Below, one piece after another: positions 1 through 9,277 of a stretch of 64,000 nucleotides of DNA. The notes below the pieces were generated by a model that did no database searches, had not been told where the DNA came from, and worked only from the letters and a program-made list of their open reading frames with translations. The translations under genes and the position numbers were made by a program. Origin of the DNA: Poindextera sp035604135 (GTDB lineage: Bacteria; Pseudomonadota; Alphaproteobacteria; Caulobacterales; Caulobacteraceae). The DNA lies in contig DATNJB010000066.1 in NCBI GenBank assembly GCA_035604135.1, forward strand, positions 7,203 to 71,202, written 5' to 3'. Position 1 is the first letter of the stretch. Each line of letters begins with the position of its first letter.

Positions 1-150
1 TCCGGCTTCATCGTCGAAGCGCTCGAGCCGGGACGGAGCCTGCTCGACGCCTACGCCCTGTTCTACGTGGCCTCGGCGGCGGTCGCGGTCCCGGCGATCG
101 TGCTCTGCTTCGTGCTCCTCTGGGTCAGGCCCGCTCGCACCAGGGTGTGA
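1..150 (+). CDS. C-terminal end of an MFS-type membrane transporter (partial)
   Basis: The reading frame is open from the first base and stops at 148-150, giving the last 49 residues. They contain one strongly hydrophobic segment (residues about 18-41) followed by a short basic tail (VRPARTRV), as at the end of the last helix of a 12-TM carrier. The SGF...E...LF/Y pattern before the helix resembles AmpG/PAT-type muropeptide or acyl-CoA permeases, but 49 residues are too few to assign the family or substrate. The 3' end overlaps the convergent Hsp70-like gene by 26 bp. Confidence 0.6.
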   Translation, partial: SGFIVEALEPGRSLLDAYALFYVASAAVAVPAIVLCFVLLWVRPARTRV

Positions 151-1429
151 GGTCATCTTCGCCGCCGATCAGGGCGAGGCCAGCGGCGATCGATTCCAAC
201 TCAGCACCGGTGCTGATCCTCTCCGGCCCGAAGCGCTGTTCGAAAAGGTCGCGCACCGCCGGCACGAAGGATGAGCCACCAGTCAGGAAGACATGGTCGA
301 TGGCCGCGGGCTTGAGCTTGGCGCTCGCCAGCGCCTCGTCGACACAGTTGTCGATCATGGTCAGATCGCGGGCGATCCAGTGCTCGAACTCTGCGCGCTC
401 GACGTCGGCCTCGAGCGCGATGTCCCCGGCGTGGAAGGCGAAGCGCGCCGACGTCTGCGCCGAGAGCGCCTCCTTCAGCCGCGAGATCGACTGGTAGAGC
501 AGATACCCGTATTCGCCGTCGAGGAACTCGACCAGGCGGGCGATCTTCTCCGGCTCCAGCGCCTTGCGCACGAGGGCGCGGATTTCGTTCATGTCGCGGG
601 TGGCGCGCATCAGCGCGAGCTGATCCCAGCGGGCGAAGCTCGCGTAGTAGCGGGCCGGAATGGGCGCGGTGTTGTCGAAGTCGCGATAAGCCGAGCCCTT
701 GCCGAGCGCCGGCGACACCAGATGGTCGATCAGCCGGTAGTCGAAAGCGTCGCCGGCGACGCCGACCCCCGCCTGGCCAAGCGCCTTGGAGGAAAGCACG
801 CCGCGGCGGCGGGTGAAGCGGACGATCGAGAAGTCGCTGGTGCCGCCGCCGAAATCGCCGACCAGCACGGTGGCGTCGGCGTTCAGTCCGCGCGCGAAGA
901 AGAAGGCGGCCGCGACCGGCTCGTGGGCATAGTAGATCTCCGCGACACCCAGGCGGCGGAAGGCGATCTCATAGCGCTGCAGCGCGAGCGCCGGATCCGG
1001 ATAGGCGCCGGCGAAGCGGACCGGGCGGCCGACGATGAGACGCTCCGGCGTCGCCGCCATCACCCCGCCGGCATGGGCCCGCACCCGCAGCAGGAAAGTC
1101 GAGAGCAGGTCCTCGAAGCGATAGCGGCGACCGAGGATGGTCGTCTCGGAGAAGGTCGCGCTGGCCGCAAAGCTCTTGAACGACTGGATGAAGCGGGTCG
1201 CGCCGGGGTCTTCCAGGTAGGCGTCGATCGCCCAGGGGCCCGCTTCCACGACCCGGCCGCGTGGCCCGCCCTCGTCGGCGCCAAAGCTCAGGCACGAGCG
1301 GAACGTGGTGAAGTGATCGTCCTCGAACGTGAAGCGCACGAGCTGGGCCTGGCCGTCGTCGCCGCGTAGGGAGACGACGGTGTTGGTGGTGCCGAAGTCG
1401 ATCCCGAGCGTCGTTGCGGGAGCAGACAT
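125..1429 (-). CDS. Hsp70-like ATPase (YegD type)
   Basis: The 434-aa protein has the actin/Hsp70 nucleotide-binding fold. The phosphate-1 loop is near the N-terminus (LGIDFGTTNTVVSL, residues about 8-21), the phosphate-2 loop is VGDFGGGTSDFS (about 191-202), and an adenosine-type motif is FLTGGSSFVP near the C-terminus. The length matches the YegD branch (about 450 aa), which keeps the ATPase domain but lacks the substrate-binding domain and lid of DnaK. It is probably a cytoplasmic chaperone-like or regulatory ATPase, but the client is unknown. It is monocistronic and converges with the upstream transporter. Its leader contains a GGAGCG/CGCTCC hairpin just upstream of the ATG. Confidence 0.85.
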   Translation of the reverse strand: MSAPATTLGIDFGTTNTVVSLRGDDGQAQLVRFTFEDDHFTTFRSCLSFGADEGGPRGRVVEAGPWAIDAYLEDPGATRFIQSFKSFAASATFSETTILGRRYRFEDLLSTFLLRVRAHAGGVMAATPERLIVGRPVRFAGAYPDPALALQRYEIAFRRLGVAEIYYAHEPVAAAFFFARGLNADATVLVGDFGGGTSDFSIVRFTRRRGVLSSKALGQAGVGVAGDAFDYRLIDHLVSPALGKGSAYRDFDNTAPIPARYYASFARWDQLALMRATRDMNEIRALVRKALEPEKIARLVEFLDGEYGYLLYQSISRLKEALSAQTSARFAFHAGDIALEADVERAEFEHWIARDLTMIDNCVDEALASAKLKPAAIDHVFLTGGSSFVPAVRDLFEQRFGPERISTGAELESIAAGLALIGGEDDLTPWCERA

Positions 1430-1533
1430 TGGAGGCCGCCGGAGCGTCGCGGCGCTCCGCCTTTCCTTATCTGGGCGGTTTGAAGGGGGCGGCGTCTTTG
1501 CCGTCGGACGGGGCCGACGTCAAGCTTTGGGCG

Positions 1534-3813
1534 TCAGCCGGCGGGGGGCCGCTCGTAGGCCGCCATCGTCGCCATCTGCAGGATCTTGGAGACCGAAGCC
1601 GACAGCTGGCAGATCTGCACCGACCTCGACAGGCCGAGCAGGATCGGCCCCACCACGGTCGCGCCGCCCAGCGCCTGCACCAGCTTGGTGGAGATCGAGG
1701 CGGAGTGGATCGCCGGCATGATCAAGACGTTGGCCGGCCCGGATAGGCGCATGAAGGGGAAGTTCGCGCGCCGCTCCGGCTCGAGCGCCAGCTCCGGCGG
1801 CATCTCGCCTTCGTACTCGAAGTCGACGCCCATCTCGTCCAGCATCGCCACCGCCGCCCGCACCTTCTCCGAGCGCTCGCCCATCGGGTTGCCGAAGCTC
1901 GAATAGGACATGAAGGCGAGCTTGGGCGGAAAGCCCAGGTCGCGCACGGCGCGGGCCGCTTCGCAGGCGATCTCCACCAGATCGACCGCCTCCGGCATCT
2001 CGGTCACGTTGGTGTCGGCGACGAACAGGGTGTGGCCCTTGGTCAGCACGATCGACATGCCGATGACGCGGCCGCCGTCCGCCGGGTCGATCACCCGCTT
2101 CACCTCCTCGAGCGCCTGGTCGAAGCTGCGGGTGACGCCGGTGACCAGGCCGTCGGCGTGGCCGAGGGCGACCATGGAGGCGGCGAAGGAGTTGCGGTCC
2201 TGGTTGATCAGCCGCTGCACGTCGCGGATCAGGTACCCCTCGCGCTGCAGGCGCGAATAGAGGAAATCGACGTATTCCGCGTTCCGGTGCGAGACCCTGG
2301 CGTTGATGATCTCGAGCCCGCTGTCGTCGGGGTTCAGGCCGGCCAGCCGCATGTTCTGGCGCACCAGCTCTTCGCGGCCGACCAGGACCGCGTCGCCGAG
2401 CCCGCCACTCTGAAAGGCGTAGGCGGCGCGGATGACGCTGGTCTCCTCCCCCTCGGCGAAGACGATCCGCTTCTTCGGGGCCTGCTGCACGGCGCCGGAG
2501 ATCTTCTGCAGGAAGCCGGCGGACGGGTCGAGCCGCTGGGCGAGGTGCGCCCGATAGGCGTCCATGTCGGCGATGGGCTTGCGTGCGACGCCGGATTCCA
2601 TCGCCGCCTGGGCGATGTAGGGCGGAATGTACCAGATCAGCCTGGGGTCGAACGGCGAGGGGATGATGTACTCGGGCCCGAACTTCAGCGCCCGGCCGTG
2701 GTAGGCGGCGGCGACTTCGTCTGGCACGTCCTCGCGGGCGAGCTGAGCCAGCGCGTTGGCGCAGGCGATCTTCATCTCGTGGTTCACGCGCCTGGCCCGG
2801 ACGTCGAGCGCGCCGCGGAAGATGTAGGGGAAGCCCAGGACGTTGTTGACCTGGTTCGGATAGTCCGAACGGCCGGTGGCGATGATGGCGTCCGGGCGGA
2901 CGGCGAGCGCCTCCTCCGGGGTGATCTCCGGGTCGGGATTGGCCATGGCGAAGATGATGGGATTGGGCGCCATCGTCTTGACCATCTCGGCCGTGAGCGC
3001 GCCCTTGACCGAAAGGCCCATGAAGACGTCGGCCCCCTTTATCGCGTCGGCCAGGGTGCGGGCGCTGGTCTCGACCGCGTGCGCCGATTTCCACTGGTTC
3101 ATCGACTCGGTGCGGCCGCGCCAGATCACGCCCTTGGAGTCGACCGCGATGCAGTTCTCGGCCTTCGCCCCCATCGCCTTGATCAGGTCGAGCGAGGCGA
3201 TGCCGGCCGCGCCGGCGCCGTTCAGCACCAGCTTGATGTCCTCGAGCTTACGGCCGGTGATGTGGCAGGCGTTGATCAGGCCGGCGGCCGAGATGACCGC
3301 CGTGCCGTGCTGGTCGTCGTGGAAGACCGGGATGTCGAGCAGTTCCTGCAGCTCGCTCTCGATGCGAAAGCACTCGGGGCTCTTGATGTCCTCCAGATTG
3401 ATCCCGCCGTAGGTGAGCCCGATGTTCTTCACCACGGTGATGATCTCGTCCGGATCGCGGCTGGCGATTTCGACGTCGATCGAATCGACGTCGGCGAAGC
3501 GCTTGAAGAGGACCGCCTTGCCTTCCATGACCGGCTTGGCGGCCAGCGCGCCCAGGTCGCCGAGGCCGAGGATCGCCGTGCCGTTCGTGATCACCGCCAC
3601 CAGGTTGCCCTTCGACGTGTAGTCGTAGGCCAGGTCCGGATTGTCGGCGATCGCGCGCACCGGCACCGCCACGCCGGGCGAATAGGCAAGGCTCAGGTCG
3701 CGCTCGGTGTCCATCGGCTTGGTCGCGACCACGGCGATCTTGCCGGGTTGCGGCTCCCGGTGGAACGCCAGCGCCTCCTCGTCGGTGAAGGTGCGTTTTT
3801 CGGTCTCGCTCAT
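1534..3813 (-). CDS. maeB: NADP-dependent malic enzyme with phosphotransacetylase-like C-domain
   Basis: This enzyme converts malate to pyruvate, CO2 and NADPH. The 759 residues match the hybrid MaeB form. An N-terminal malic enzyme half (about 1-430) has the YSPGVA motif and the NAD(P)-site stretch VLNGAGAAGIASLDL. A C-terminal half (about 440-759) resembles phosphate acetyltransferase (GLVTGVTRSF, SYSSFGNP); in this family it is regulatory (acetyl-CoA sensing) rather than catalytic. The ATG start gives MSETEKRTFTDEEAL, the usual beginning of alphaproteobacterial MaeB. It is transcribed alone, divergent from dapB. Confidence 0.95.
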   Translation of the reverse strand: MSETEKRTFTDEEALAFHREPQPGKIAVVATKPMDTERDLSLAYSPGVAVPVRAIADNPDLAYDYTSKGNLVAVITNGTAILGLGDLGALAAKPVMEGKAVLFKRFADVDSIDVEIASRDPDEIITVVKNIGLTYGGINLEDIKSPECFRIESELQELLDIPVFHDDQHGTAVISAAGLINACHITGRKLEDIKLVLNGAGAAGIASLDLIKAMGAKAENCIAVDSKGVIWRGRTESMNQWKSAHAVETSARTLADAIKGADVFMGLSVKGALTAEMVKTMAPNPIIFAMANPDPEITPEEALAVRPDAIIATGRSDYPNQVNNVLGFPYIFRGALDVRARRVNHEMKIACANALAQLAREDVPDEVAAAYHGRALKFGPEYIIPSPFDPRLIWYIPPYIAQAAMESGVARKPIADMDAYRAHLAQRLDPSAGFLQKISGAVQQAPKKRIVFAEGEETSVIRAAYAFQSGGLGDAVLVGREELVRQNMRLAGLNPDDSGLEIINARVSHRNAEYVDFLYSRLQREGYLIRDVQRLINQDRNSFAASMVALGHADGLVTGVTRSFDQALEEVKRVIDPADGGRVIGMSIVLTKGHTLFVADTNVTEMPEAVDLVEIACEAARAVRDLGFPPKLAFMSYSSFGNPMGERSEKVRAAVAMLDEMGVDFEYEGEMPPELALEPERRANFPFMRLSGPANVLIMPAIHSASISTKLVQALGGATVVGPILLGLSRSVQICQLSASVSKILQMATMAAYERPPAG

Positions 3814-4002
3814 GCCAGCGACGCTAACCTTTGCTTTCGTTGGGCGGGACCCCTGGTCCCCCGGCCGTCACCCTACCGACGGCGCCCCGGCGCCACAACC
3901 GGCGGCGCTAACGTCGTCCGCGCCGCTGGTCGAGGGCCTTCAACATTGACTTAAGGTCCGTCGCGCCATGGATTGCGCGGCGAACGAGCGAGCGAGGACG
4001 AG

Positions 4003-4794
4003 GTGGCCGAAGCGGTTAGGATTGGCGTCGCCGGCGCGCTCGGCCGCATGGGCCGGGCGGTGATCGCGGCTGTCGAGGCTTCGCCGGAGGCGGCGCTGGG
4101 CGCGGTGTGCGACCTTCCCGAGCGCGCGGGCGAGACGGTCGAAGGCCTCACGCTTGCGAGCGCGGACGCCGTACTCGCCGACAGCGCCGTCGTCATCGAC
4201 TTCACCACCGTGGCCGCATCCGCGGCGCTGGCGGAACGCGCGGCCGCCCGCGGCGGTCCAGCGCTCGTGATCGGCGCGACCGGCGGCGCAGCGGACGCGG
4301 ACGCCGCGATCGCGTGGGCCGCTGAGAAGGTCGCGATCGTGCGCGCCGCCAGCTTTTCGCTGGGGATCAATGTGCTGCTCGGCCTCGTCGAGCGGTCGGC
4401 AGGGCTCCTGGGGCCGCGCGATTGGGACATCGAGATCTTCGAGGCCCACCACAGGCGCAAGGTCGACGCGCCGTCGGGCACGGCGCTCATGCTCGGCGAA
4501 GCTGCGGCGCGCGGGCGCAAGGTCTCCCTGGCCGAGGTCGCGGCGCGCGGACGCGACGGGATCACCGGCGCGCGAACGCCCGGGGCCATCGGTTTTTCGG
4601 TGGTGCGCGGCGGCGGCATCGTGGGCGAGCACAGCGTGAGCTTCATCGCCGAGGACGAGAGCCTGGTCCTCTCGCACTCGGCGCGCGACCGCAGCCTGTT
4701 CGCCAGGGGCGCGCTCGCCGCGGCGCTCTGGGTCGCGGCCAAGCCTGCGGGCCTCTACGACATGCAGGACGTGCTGGGCTTGCGCCATGGCTGA
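4003..4794 (+). CDS. dapB: 4-hydroxy-tetrahydrodipicolinate reductase
   Basis: DapB reduces hydroxy-tetrahydrodipicolinate in the diaminopimelate/lysine pathway, feeding peptidoglycan. The protein begins with the dinucleotide-binding motif GVAGALGRMGRAV. Mid-protein it has EIFEAHHRRKVDAPSGTAL, which holds the catalytic HH and K and the substrate-binding SGTA. I chose the GTG at 4003 (MAEAVRIGVAG, 263 aa), which starts immediately before the Rossmann strand as in homologues. A TTG at 3973 would add ten residues with no family support. A TTGACT hexamer at 3946-3951 could be a -35 element. The stop overlaps the following amidase by 8 bp, so the two are co-transcribed. Confidence 0.93.
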   Translation: MAEAVRIGVAGALGRMGRAVIAAVEASPEAALGAVCDLPERAGETVEGLTLASADAVLADSAVVIDFTTVAASAALAERAAARGGPALVIGATGGAADADAAIAWAAEKVAIVRAASFSLGINVLLGLVERSAGLLGPRDWDIEIFEAHHRRKVDAPSGTALMLGEAAARGRKVSLAEVAARGRDGITGARTPGAIGFSVVRGGGIVGEHSVSFIAEDESLVLSHSARDRSLFARGALAAALWVAAKPAGLYDMQDVLGLRHG

Positions 4795-6226
4795 CATCCT
4801 CGCGCTTGACGCCACGGGCCAGCTGCAGGCGCTCGAAACCCGGCGGATTAGCGCGGTCGAGCTGCTCGAGGCGACGTTGCGCCGCCACCAGGCTTGCCAC
4901 GCGGAAATCAACGCGGTGGTCGCGACCGACCTAGAGCGCGCCCGTCTGCGCGCGCGCGCCATCGACGAGCACCGCGCCAAGGGCGAGGCCCTGGGGGCCC
5001 TTGCCGGGCTGCCGATGACCGTCAAGGACACCTTTGACGTCGAGGGCCTGCCCGCCTCGTCAGGGCTCGACGCCTACCTGCACCGCCACCCGCGCGACGC
5101 TGGCGCCGTCGTCCGCGCCAAGCACGCCGACGCTGTGATCTGGGGCAAGACCAACACGCCTGTGCTCGCCGGCGACTGGCAGACCTTCAACGATCTCTAC
5201 GGCACGACCAACAATCCCTGGAACCTCGAGCGCACGCCCGGCGGCTCGTCGGGGGGCGCGGCCGCGGCGCTGGCCGCGCGGGTGACGGCGTTGGAGATCG
5301 GATCCGACATCGGCGGCTCGCTGCGCGTGCCGGCGAACTTCTGCGGCGTCTTTGCGCACAAGCCAACCTGGGGGATGGTCAGCCAGGCCGGCCACATTCC
5401 GCCCAAGCCGGGCACGCTGGCCGAGCGCGACCTGAACGTCGTCGGGCCGATGGCGCGTTCGGCGCGCGACCTTCGGCTGCTGCTCTCGGTGCTGGAACAG
5501 GGGCCGTTGGCCCCGAAGGCCCCGCCGGCGGAACTGAACGAGCTGAAGCTCGGGCTCTGGATCGAGGAGCCTGGGTTCGCCCTCGACGGCCAGGTGCGCG
5601 ACGTGATCGAAACGTTCGTGGGCGAGCTCGCCCGGCGCGGGGCGACCGTCGAGCGCGTCCGTCCGGTCGACGGCATGGCGCTGGTCCAGGCCTACAGCCT
5701 GCTGCTCTCCTCGGTGCTCGCCGAGGACCTGCCGCGGGCGACGTTCGCGACCATGCAGCGCCTGCGCGGCGTGGCGCAGCTTGCGCGCCGCTTCGGCGGG
5801 CGCGCGGGGGCCTGGGCGGCGCCGATCCTCGCCCGCACCGCGACTCACGCGGAGTGGATCGCCGCCGACGAGGTCAGGGCGAAGATGGGGGCGCAGGTGC
5901 GCTCGCTGTTCGGCCGGTTGAACGCCGTGATTGCGCCGATCGCGCCGGTGACCGCCTTCCCGCATGACCACCGGGGCTTTGGCGCCCGCGCGTTGCCGAC
6001 CGCCGACGGCGGCAAGTTTCCCTATCTCTCGATGATCAACTGGATCGCTCTGGCGACCGCTTGCGGGCTGCCGGCCACGGCCGTTCCGGTCGGGCTTGCG
6101 GCCGATGGCATGCCGGTGGGCGTGCAGATCATCGGACCGCGCGCCGGCGACAGCCGCACCCTGGCCATCGCCCAGGCCATCGAGGACGAGATCGGCGGCT
6201 TCATGCAGCCGCCGGAGGGCGGCTAA
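4787..6226 (+). CDS. Amidase-signature family hydrolase
   Basis: The 479-aa protein carries the complete Ser-cisSer-Lys triad of the amidase signature family: K80 in TVKDTFDV, S155 in PGGSSGGAAAA and S179 in GSDIGGSLRVP. It hydrolyses a C-N amide bond, but the substrate cannot be read from sequence. It is not GatA by context, since gatB and gatC are absent and the upstream gene is dapB. It overlaps dapB by 8 bp and its stop overlaps the convergent gshB stop by 4 bp. It has no signal peptide, so it is cytoplasmic. Confidence 0.88.
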   Translation: MADILALDATGQLQALETRRISAVELLEATLRRHQACHAEINAVVATDLERARLRARAIDEHRAKGEALGALAGLPMTVKDTFDVEGLPASSGLDAYLHRHPRDAGAVVRAKHADAVIWGKTNTPVLAGDWQTFNDLYGTTNNPWNLERTPGGSSGGAAAALAARVTALEIGSDIGGSLRVPANFCGVFAHKPTWGMVSQAGHIPPKPGTLAERDLNVVGPMARSARDLRLLLSVLEQGPLAPKAPPAELNELKLGLWIEEPGFALDGQVRDVIETFVGELARRGATVERVRPVDGMALVQAYSLLLSSVLAEDLPRATFATMQRLRGVAQLARRFGGRAGAWAAPILARTATHAEWIAADEVRAKMGAQVRSLFGRLNAVIAPIAPVTAFPHDHRGFGARALPTADGGKFPYLSMINWIALATACGLPATAVPVGLAADGMPVGVQIIGPRAGDSRTLAIAQAIEDEIGGFMQPPEGG

Positions 6227-7170
6227 GCGCCCGTGCGGATCGCCTCGATGCGGTCCCACAGCAGGGCCGCTGCGTCGGCCCCGCCGAAGCGCTTGAGTTG
6301 CTGGGCGCCGGTCGGTGAGGTGACGTTGATCTCGGTCATGTAGTCGCCGATGACGTCGATGCCGACGAAGATGAGGCCGCGCCGCTTCAGCTCGGGACCG
6401 ATGATCGCGCAGAGCTCCAGGTCGCGCGGCGTCAGTCCCACCGGCTCCGGTCGCCCGCCCCGCGCCAGATTCGAGCGCACCTGGCCGTCGGCCGGCACCC
6501 GGTTGATGGCGCCGACCGGCTCGCCGTCGACCAGAAGGATGCGCTTGTCGCCTTTTTCCACCGCCGGAATGAACTTCTGCGCCACCACCGGCTCGCGCCC
6601 CATCAGCGCGTAGAGTTCGAGCAGCGCGTCGAGGTTGGGGTCGTCGGGCTTGAGCCGCACCACGCCACGACCGGCGCCGCCGTAGAGCGGTTTCAGCACC
6701 AGGTCGCCGTGACGGGCGCGGAAGTCGGCGATCGCTTCGGAATCCGCGGAGATCAGCGTCGGCGGCTGGATGCCGGGGAATTCGGTCACGAACAGCTTTT
6801 CCGGCGCGTTGCGCACCTCGGCCGGGTTGTTCACCACCAGGGTCCGCGGGTGGATGCGCTCGAGGAAGTGGGTGGCGGAGATATAGGCGAGGTCGAACGG
6901 CGGGTCCTGGCGCATCAGGACCACATCCATCTCGCCAAGATCGCGCGCTTCGAAGGCGCCCAGCTGGTGGTGGTCGCCCTTGACCGGCTTGAGCACGAGC
7001 GGCCGCCCGCGGGCTGTGACACGCCCGTCCTCGAGCCCGATGCGCTCCGGCGTGTAAACCCAGAGCCGGTGGCCGCGGCTTTGCGCCTCCAGCATCAGCA
7101 GGAAGGTGGTGTCGGTCTCGATGTTGATCGCCTCGACCGGATCCATCTGGACGGCGACGTTCAGCGCCAT
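6223..7170 (-). CDS. gshB: Glutathione synthetase
   Basis: GshB joins gamma-glutamylcysteine and glycine using ATP, the second step of glutathione synthesis. The 315 residues match the bacterial ATP-grasp GshB. Features are an N-terminal domain with QMDPVEAINIETDTTF, the RQDPPFD motif typical of the family (about 90), KPLYGGAGRGV (ATP-grasp lysine and glycine loop) and the C-terminal EINVTSPTGAQQL metal/ATP site. It is the last gene of the minus-strand run that starts at rdgB. It follows the SirB1-like gene by 16 bp. Confidence 0.95.
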   Translation of the reverse strand: MALNVAVQMDPVEAINIETDTTFLLMLEAQSRGHRLWVYTPERIGLEDGRVTARGRPLVLKPVKGDHHQLGAFEARDLGEMDVVLMRQDPPFDLAYISATHFLERIHPRTLVVNNPAEVRNAPEKLFVTEFPGIQPPTLISADSEAIADFRARHGDLVLKPLYGGAGRGVVRLKPDDPNLDALLELYALMGREPVVAQKFIPAVEKGDKRILLVDGEPVGAINRVPADGQVRSNLARGGRPEPVGLTPRDLELCAIIGPELKRRGLIFVGIDVIGDYMTEINVTSPTGAQQLKRFGGADAAALLWDRIEAIRTGA

Positions 7171-7186
7171 GCTTTGCCGCCCTCCG

Positions 7187-8002
7187 TCAGTTCAGCTGCA
7201 GCCGCACGCGGTCGCGCGCGGCGCGGGCGGCTTGCGTGGCCCCGCTGTCGAGGCTGCGCGCCCGACCGAGCGCCTCGAGCGCGCCGGCGAGCGCGCCCTG
7301 GCTCTCGCGGGCGACGGCGACATCGAGCCAGACGCGATGGTCGGAGGGATCGAGCAGCGCTCGCCTCAGCGCCGCGCGCTCGGCCCGAGCGTGGTCGCCG
7401 GCGTCCCGCGCCCGCACGAAGATGTTGTTCTGCACGCGAACGAGCACGGCGCGATCGGGAACCGGGGCCATCATCGTGTCCAGCCGTTCGGCCACGCCCG
7501 GCGCGAGCCCGCTCATGAGCGCGCGGCGGGTCAGCTCCGAGGGCGGCACGACGCGACCGTCGGCGAACGGGTCGAGCGCCAGCGGCCCCTCCGCCGTCTC
7601 GATCCGGAGCATGAAGTGGCCGGGAAAATCGACCCCGCGCACGTCGAGGTCGGCGCGCCGCGCAGCGTCGATGTAGGCGACCCCCAGCGTCACCGGCAGG
7701 CCGCGCCGGCGCTCCCAGAGCCTTATGATGTCTGCGTTGGCGGGATCGTCATAGGTCATGAGGTCGCCGGTCAGCCGCATGTCGCTGGCCAGGGCTTCGG
7801 CCAGGGCTTCCGCCGGTCCGTGCTGCTTGAGGCGCGTGCGCACCCGCTCGGCCGCTTCCAGCGCGCAGGCGCGGGCGTGCTCGCCGTCGCCGGCCGGCTC
7901 CTCGTGCAACGCGCAGGCGACGGCCGCCTCGAACAGGGGAAACGACGCATCCGGCGCGGCCCCCGCCGCGGCGATCGCCGCTTCAGCCCCCTCGCGGTTC
8001 AT
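7187..8002 (-). CDS. SirB1-type transglutaminase-like/TPR protein
   Basis: The 271-aa protein matches the SirB1/YchA family. An N-terminal alpha-helical transglutaminase-like region includes RGLPVTLGVAYIDAARRADL and VDFPGHFMLRIE (about 115-160), where these proteins keep a degenerate Cys/His/Asp core. A TPR-like C-terminus follows (about 175-271), rich in Ala/Arg/Leu repeats. The normal cysteine is replaced in the visible motif, so protease activity is doubtful. The molecular role is unknown. It lies between yraN and gshB in the same orientation. Confidence 0.75.
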   Translation of the reverse strand: MNREGAEAAIAAAGAAPDASFPLFEAAVACALHEEPAGDGEHARACALEAAERVRTRLKQHGPAEALAEALASDMRLTGDLMTYDDPANADIIRLWERRRGLPVTLGVAYIDAARRADLDVRGVDFPGHFMLRIETAEGPLALDPFADGRVVPPSELTRRALMSGLAPGVAERLDTMMAPVPDRAVLVRVQNNIFVRARDAGDHARAERAALRRALLDPSDHRVWLDVAVARESQGALAGALEALGRARSLDSGATQAARAARDRVRLQLN

Positions 8003-8027
8003 GGGCCGCTCCGCTCACAGCCGCCGC

Positions 8028-8411
8028 TCACGAATCGTCGTCCTCGCTCCATGCGTCCCGAATATGACGCGGGAAGCGGCCGGGCGCGAGGGCGAGCAAA
8101 TCGAGCCTCAGCTCGGCTGCGGCATAGCGTGGGCGCCGGGCGACGAAGGCGCGAAGCGCGCGGCGGATCCGCTGGCGTTGCATCGGCGTAACGGCCTCGA
8201 GCGCGGCCTCGAGGGAGGCGCGCGCCTTGACTTCGACGGCGACGAGCACGCCGCGACGCATTGCCAGCAAGTCGATCTCGCCTTGCCGGAGCCGCAGGCG
8301 GAAGGCGAGGATGCGGTAGCCCTTGGCCATCAGCCAGAACGCCGCCAGCAGCTCGCCGCGGCGGCCGGAGACGCGCGCCGCCGACCCACGCAGGCGGCGC
8401 GCCTCGCTCAA
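8028..8411 (-). CDS. YraN family (UPF0102) endonuclease-like protein
   Basis: This is a small (127 aa) PD-(D/E)XK-fold protein. The nuclease-like motif is visible as GEIDLLAMRRGVLVAVEVKAR (E...D...ExK; residues about 48-68), preceded by GELLAAFWLMAKGYRIL. YraN proteins commonly sit beside rsmI, as here: the start overlaps the rsmI stop by 4 bp. A biochemical role is not established for most members. A cytoplasmic nucleic-acid function is inferred from the fold. Confidence 0.85.
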   Translation of the reverse strand: MSEARRLRGSAARVSGRRGELLAAFWLMAKGYRILAFRLRLRQGEIDLLAMRRGVLVAVEVKARASLEAALEAVTPMQRQRIRRALRAFVARRPRYAAAELRLDLLALAPGRFPRHIRDAWSEDDDS

Positions 8412-9277
8412 CGGGCGCCCTTCAGCGACAAGGCGCGACGATAGAGCGCACGACGGTCGAGGCCGAGCGCGTGCGCCACCTCGGCAGCGGCCTTGGCCGG
8501 GGCGAGCCGCGAAAGCGCTTCAGCCAGCGCGCGCTCGGCATCGGCTTCGCTGGCCGCCTCGGTTTCGGGCGGGGCGATCACGATGACGATCTCACCCTTC
8601 GGCACCGTCAGCGCCGGGTCGACGGCCAGCGCACCGAGCGAGCCGCGATAGTGCGTCTCGTGCAGCTTGGTCAGCTCGCGCGCTACGACGGCCGCCCGCG
8701 GTCCAAGCACGGCCGCCATGTCGGCGAGGCTGGCCGCAAGCCGCGAACGCCCCTCGAAGAGGATGAGCGTCGCGCGCACGGGCTTCAGCGCCTCCAGAAA
8801 GGCGCGCCGCGCCGCTGCGCGCGGCGGCGGGAAGCCTGCGAACAGGAAGCGGTCGGTGGGCAGGCCGGCGGCGCTGAGCGCGGCCAGCACGGCCGAAGCG
8901 CCGGGAATGGGGATCACCGCGACGCCCGCGGCCATGGCCGCGCGCGCCAGGCGAAGGCCGGGGTCGGAGATCAGCGGCGTGCCGGCGTCCGAGCAAAGCG
9001 CGATCCGCTGGCCGGCCAGGAGCGCCGCCATGACGCGCGCCCGCTCGCGCTCGCCGGTGTGGTCGTCGTAGCGCTCCAGGGGTTTTCGGATGCCGTAGGC
9101 GGCAAGGAGCTTGGCGGTGACGCGTGTGTCCTCCGCCAACACCCGGTCGGCGCCGGCGAGCACGTCGAGCGCGCGCAGCGTCACGTCGCGCAGATTGCCG
9201 ATCGGGGTTGCGACCAGATAGAGCCCGGGCGCGAGCGGGCCTGAGGCGAGCACGGGCGGCGGGGGCCTAGGCGGCAT
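8408..9277 (-). CDS. rsmI: 16S rRNA (cytidine-1402-2'-O)-methyltransferase
   Basis: RsmI 2'-O-methylates C1402 in the decoding centre of 16S rRNA using SAM. The tetrapyrrole-methylase-like fold is clear: LYLVATPIGNLRDVTLRAL at the N-terminus, EDTRVTAKLL, and SDAGTPLISDPG as SAM loop. The ATG at 9277 (289 aa) is preferred because it starts just upstream of the conserved LYLVATPIGNL. Upstream codons in frame only read through hemW antisense to nothing conserved. The start overlaps the hemW stop by 11 bp and the end overlaps yraN by 4 bp. Confidence 0.93.
   Translation of the reverse strand: MPPRPPPPVLASGPLAPGLYLVATPIGNLRDVTLRALDVLAGADRVLAEDTRVTAKLLAAYGIRKPLERYDDHTGERERARVMAALLAGQRIALCSDAGTPLISDPGLRLARAAMAAGVAVIPIPGASAVLAALSAAGLPTDRFLFAGFPPPRAAARRAFLEALKPVRATLILFEGRSRLAASLADMAAVLGPRAAVVARELTKLHETHYRGSLGALAVDPALTVPKGEIVIVIAPPETEAASEADAERALAEALSRLAPAKAAAEVAHALGLDRRALYRRALSLKGAR

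Noticed and set aside
2032..3954. 640-aa plus-strand ORF opposite maeB
   Set aside because: Shadow of the real malic enzyme gene: low-complexity Arg/Gly/Val-rich translation with no motifs, a result of high GC third positions.
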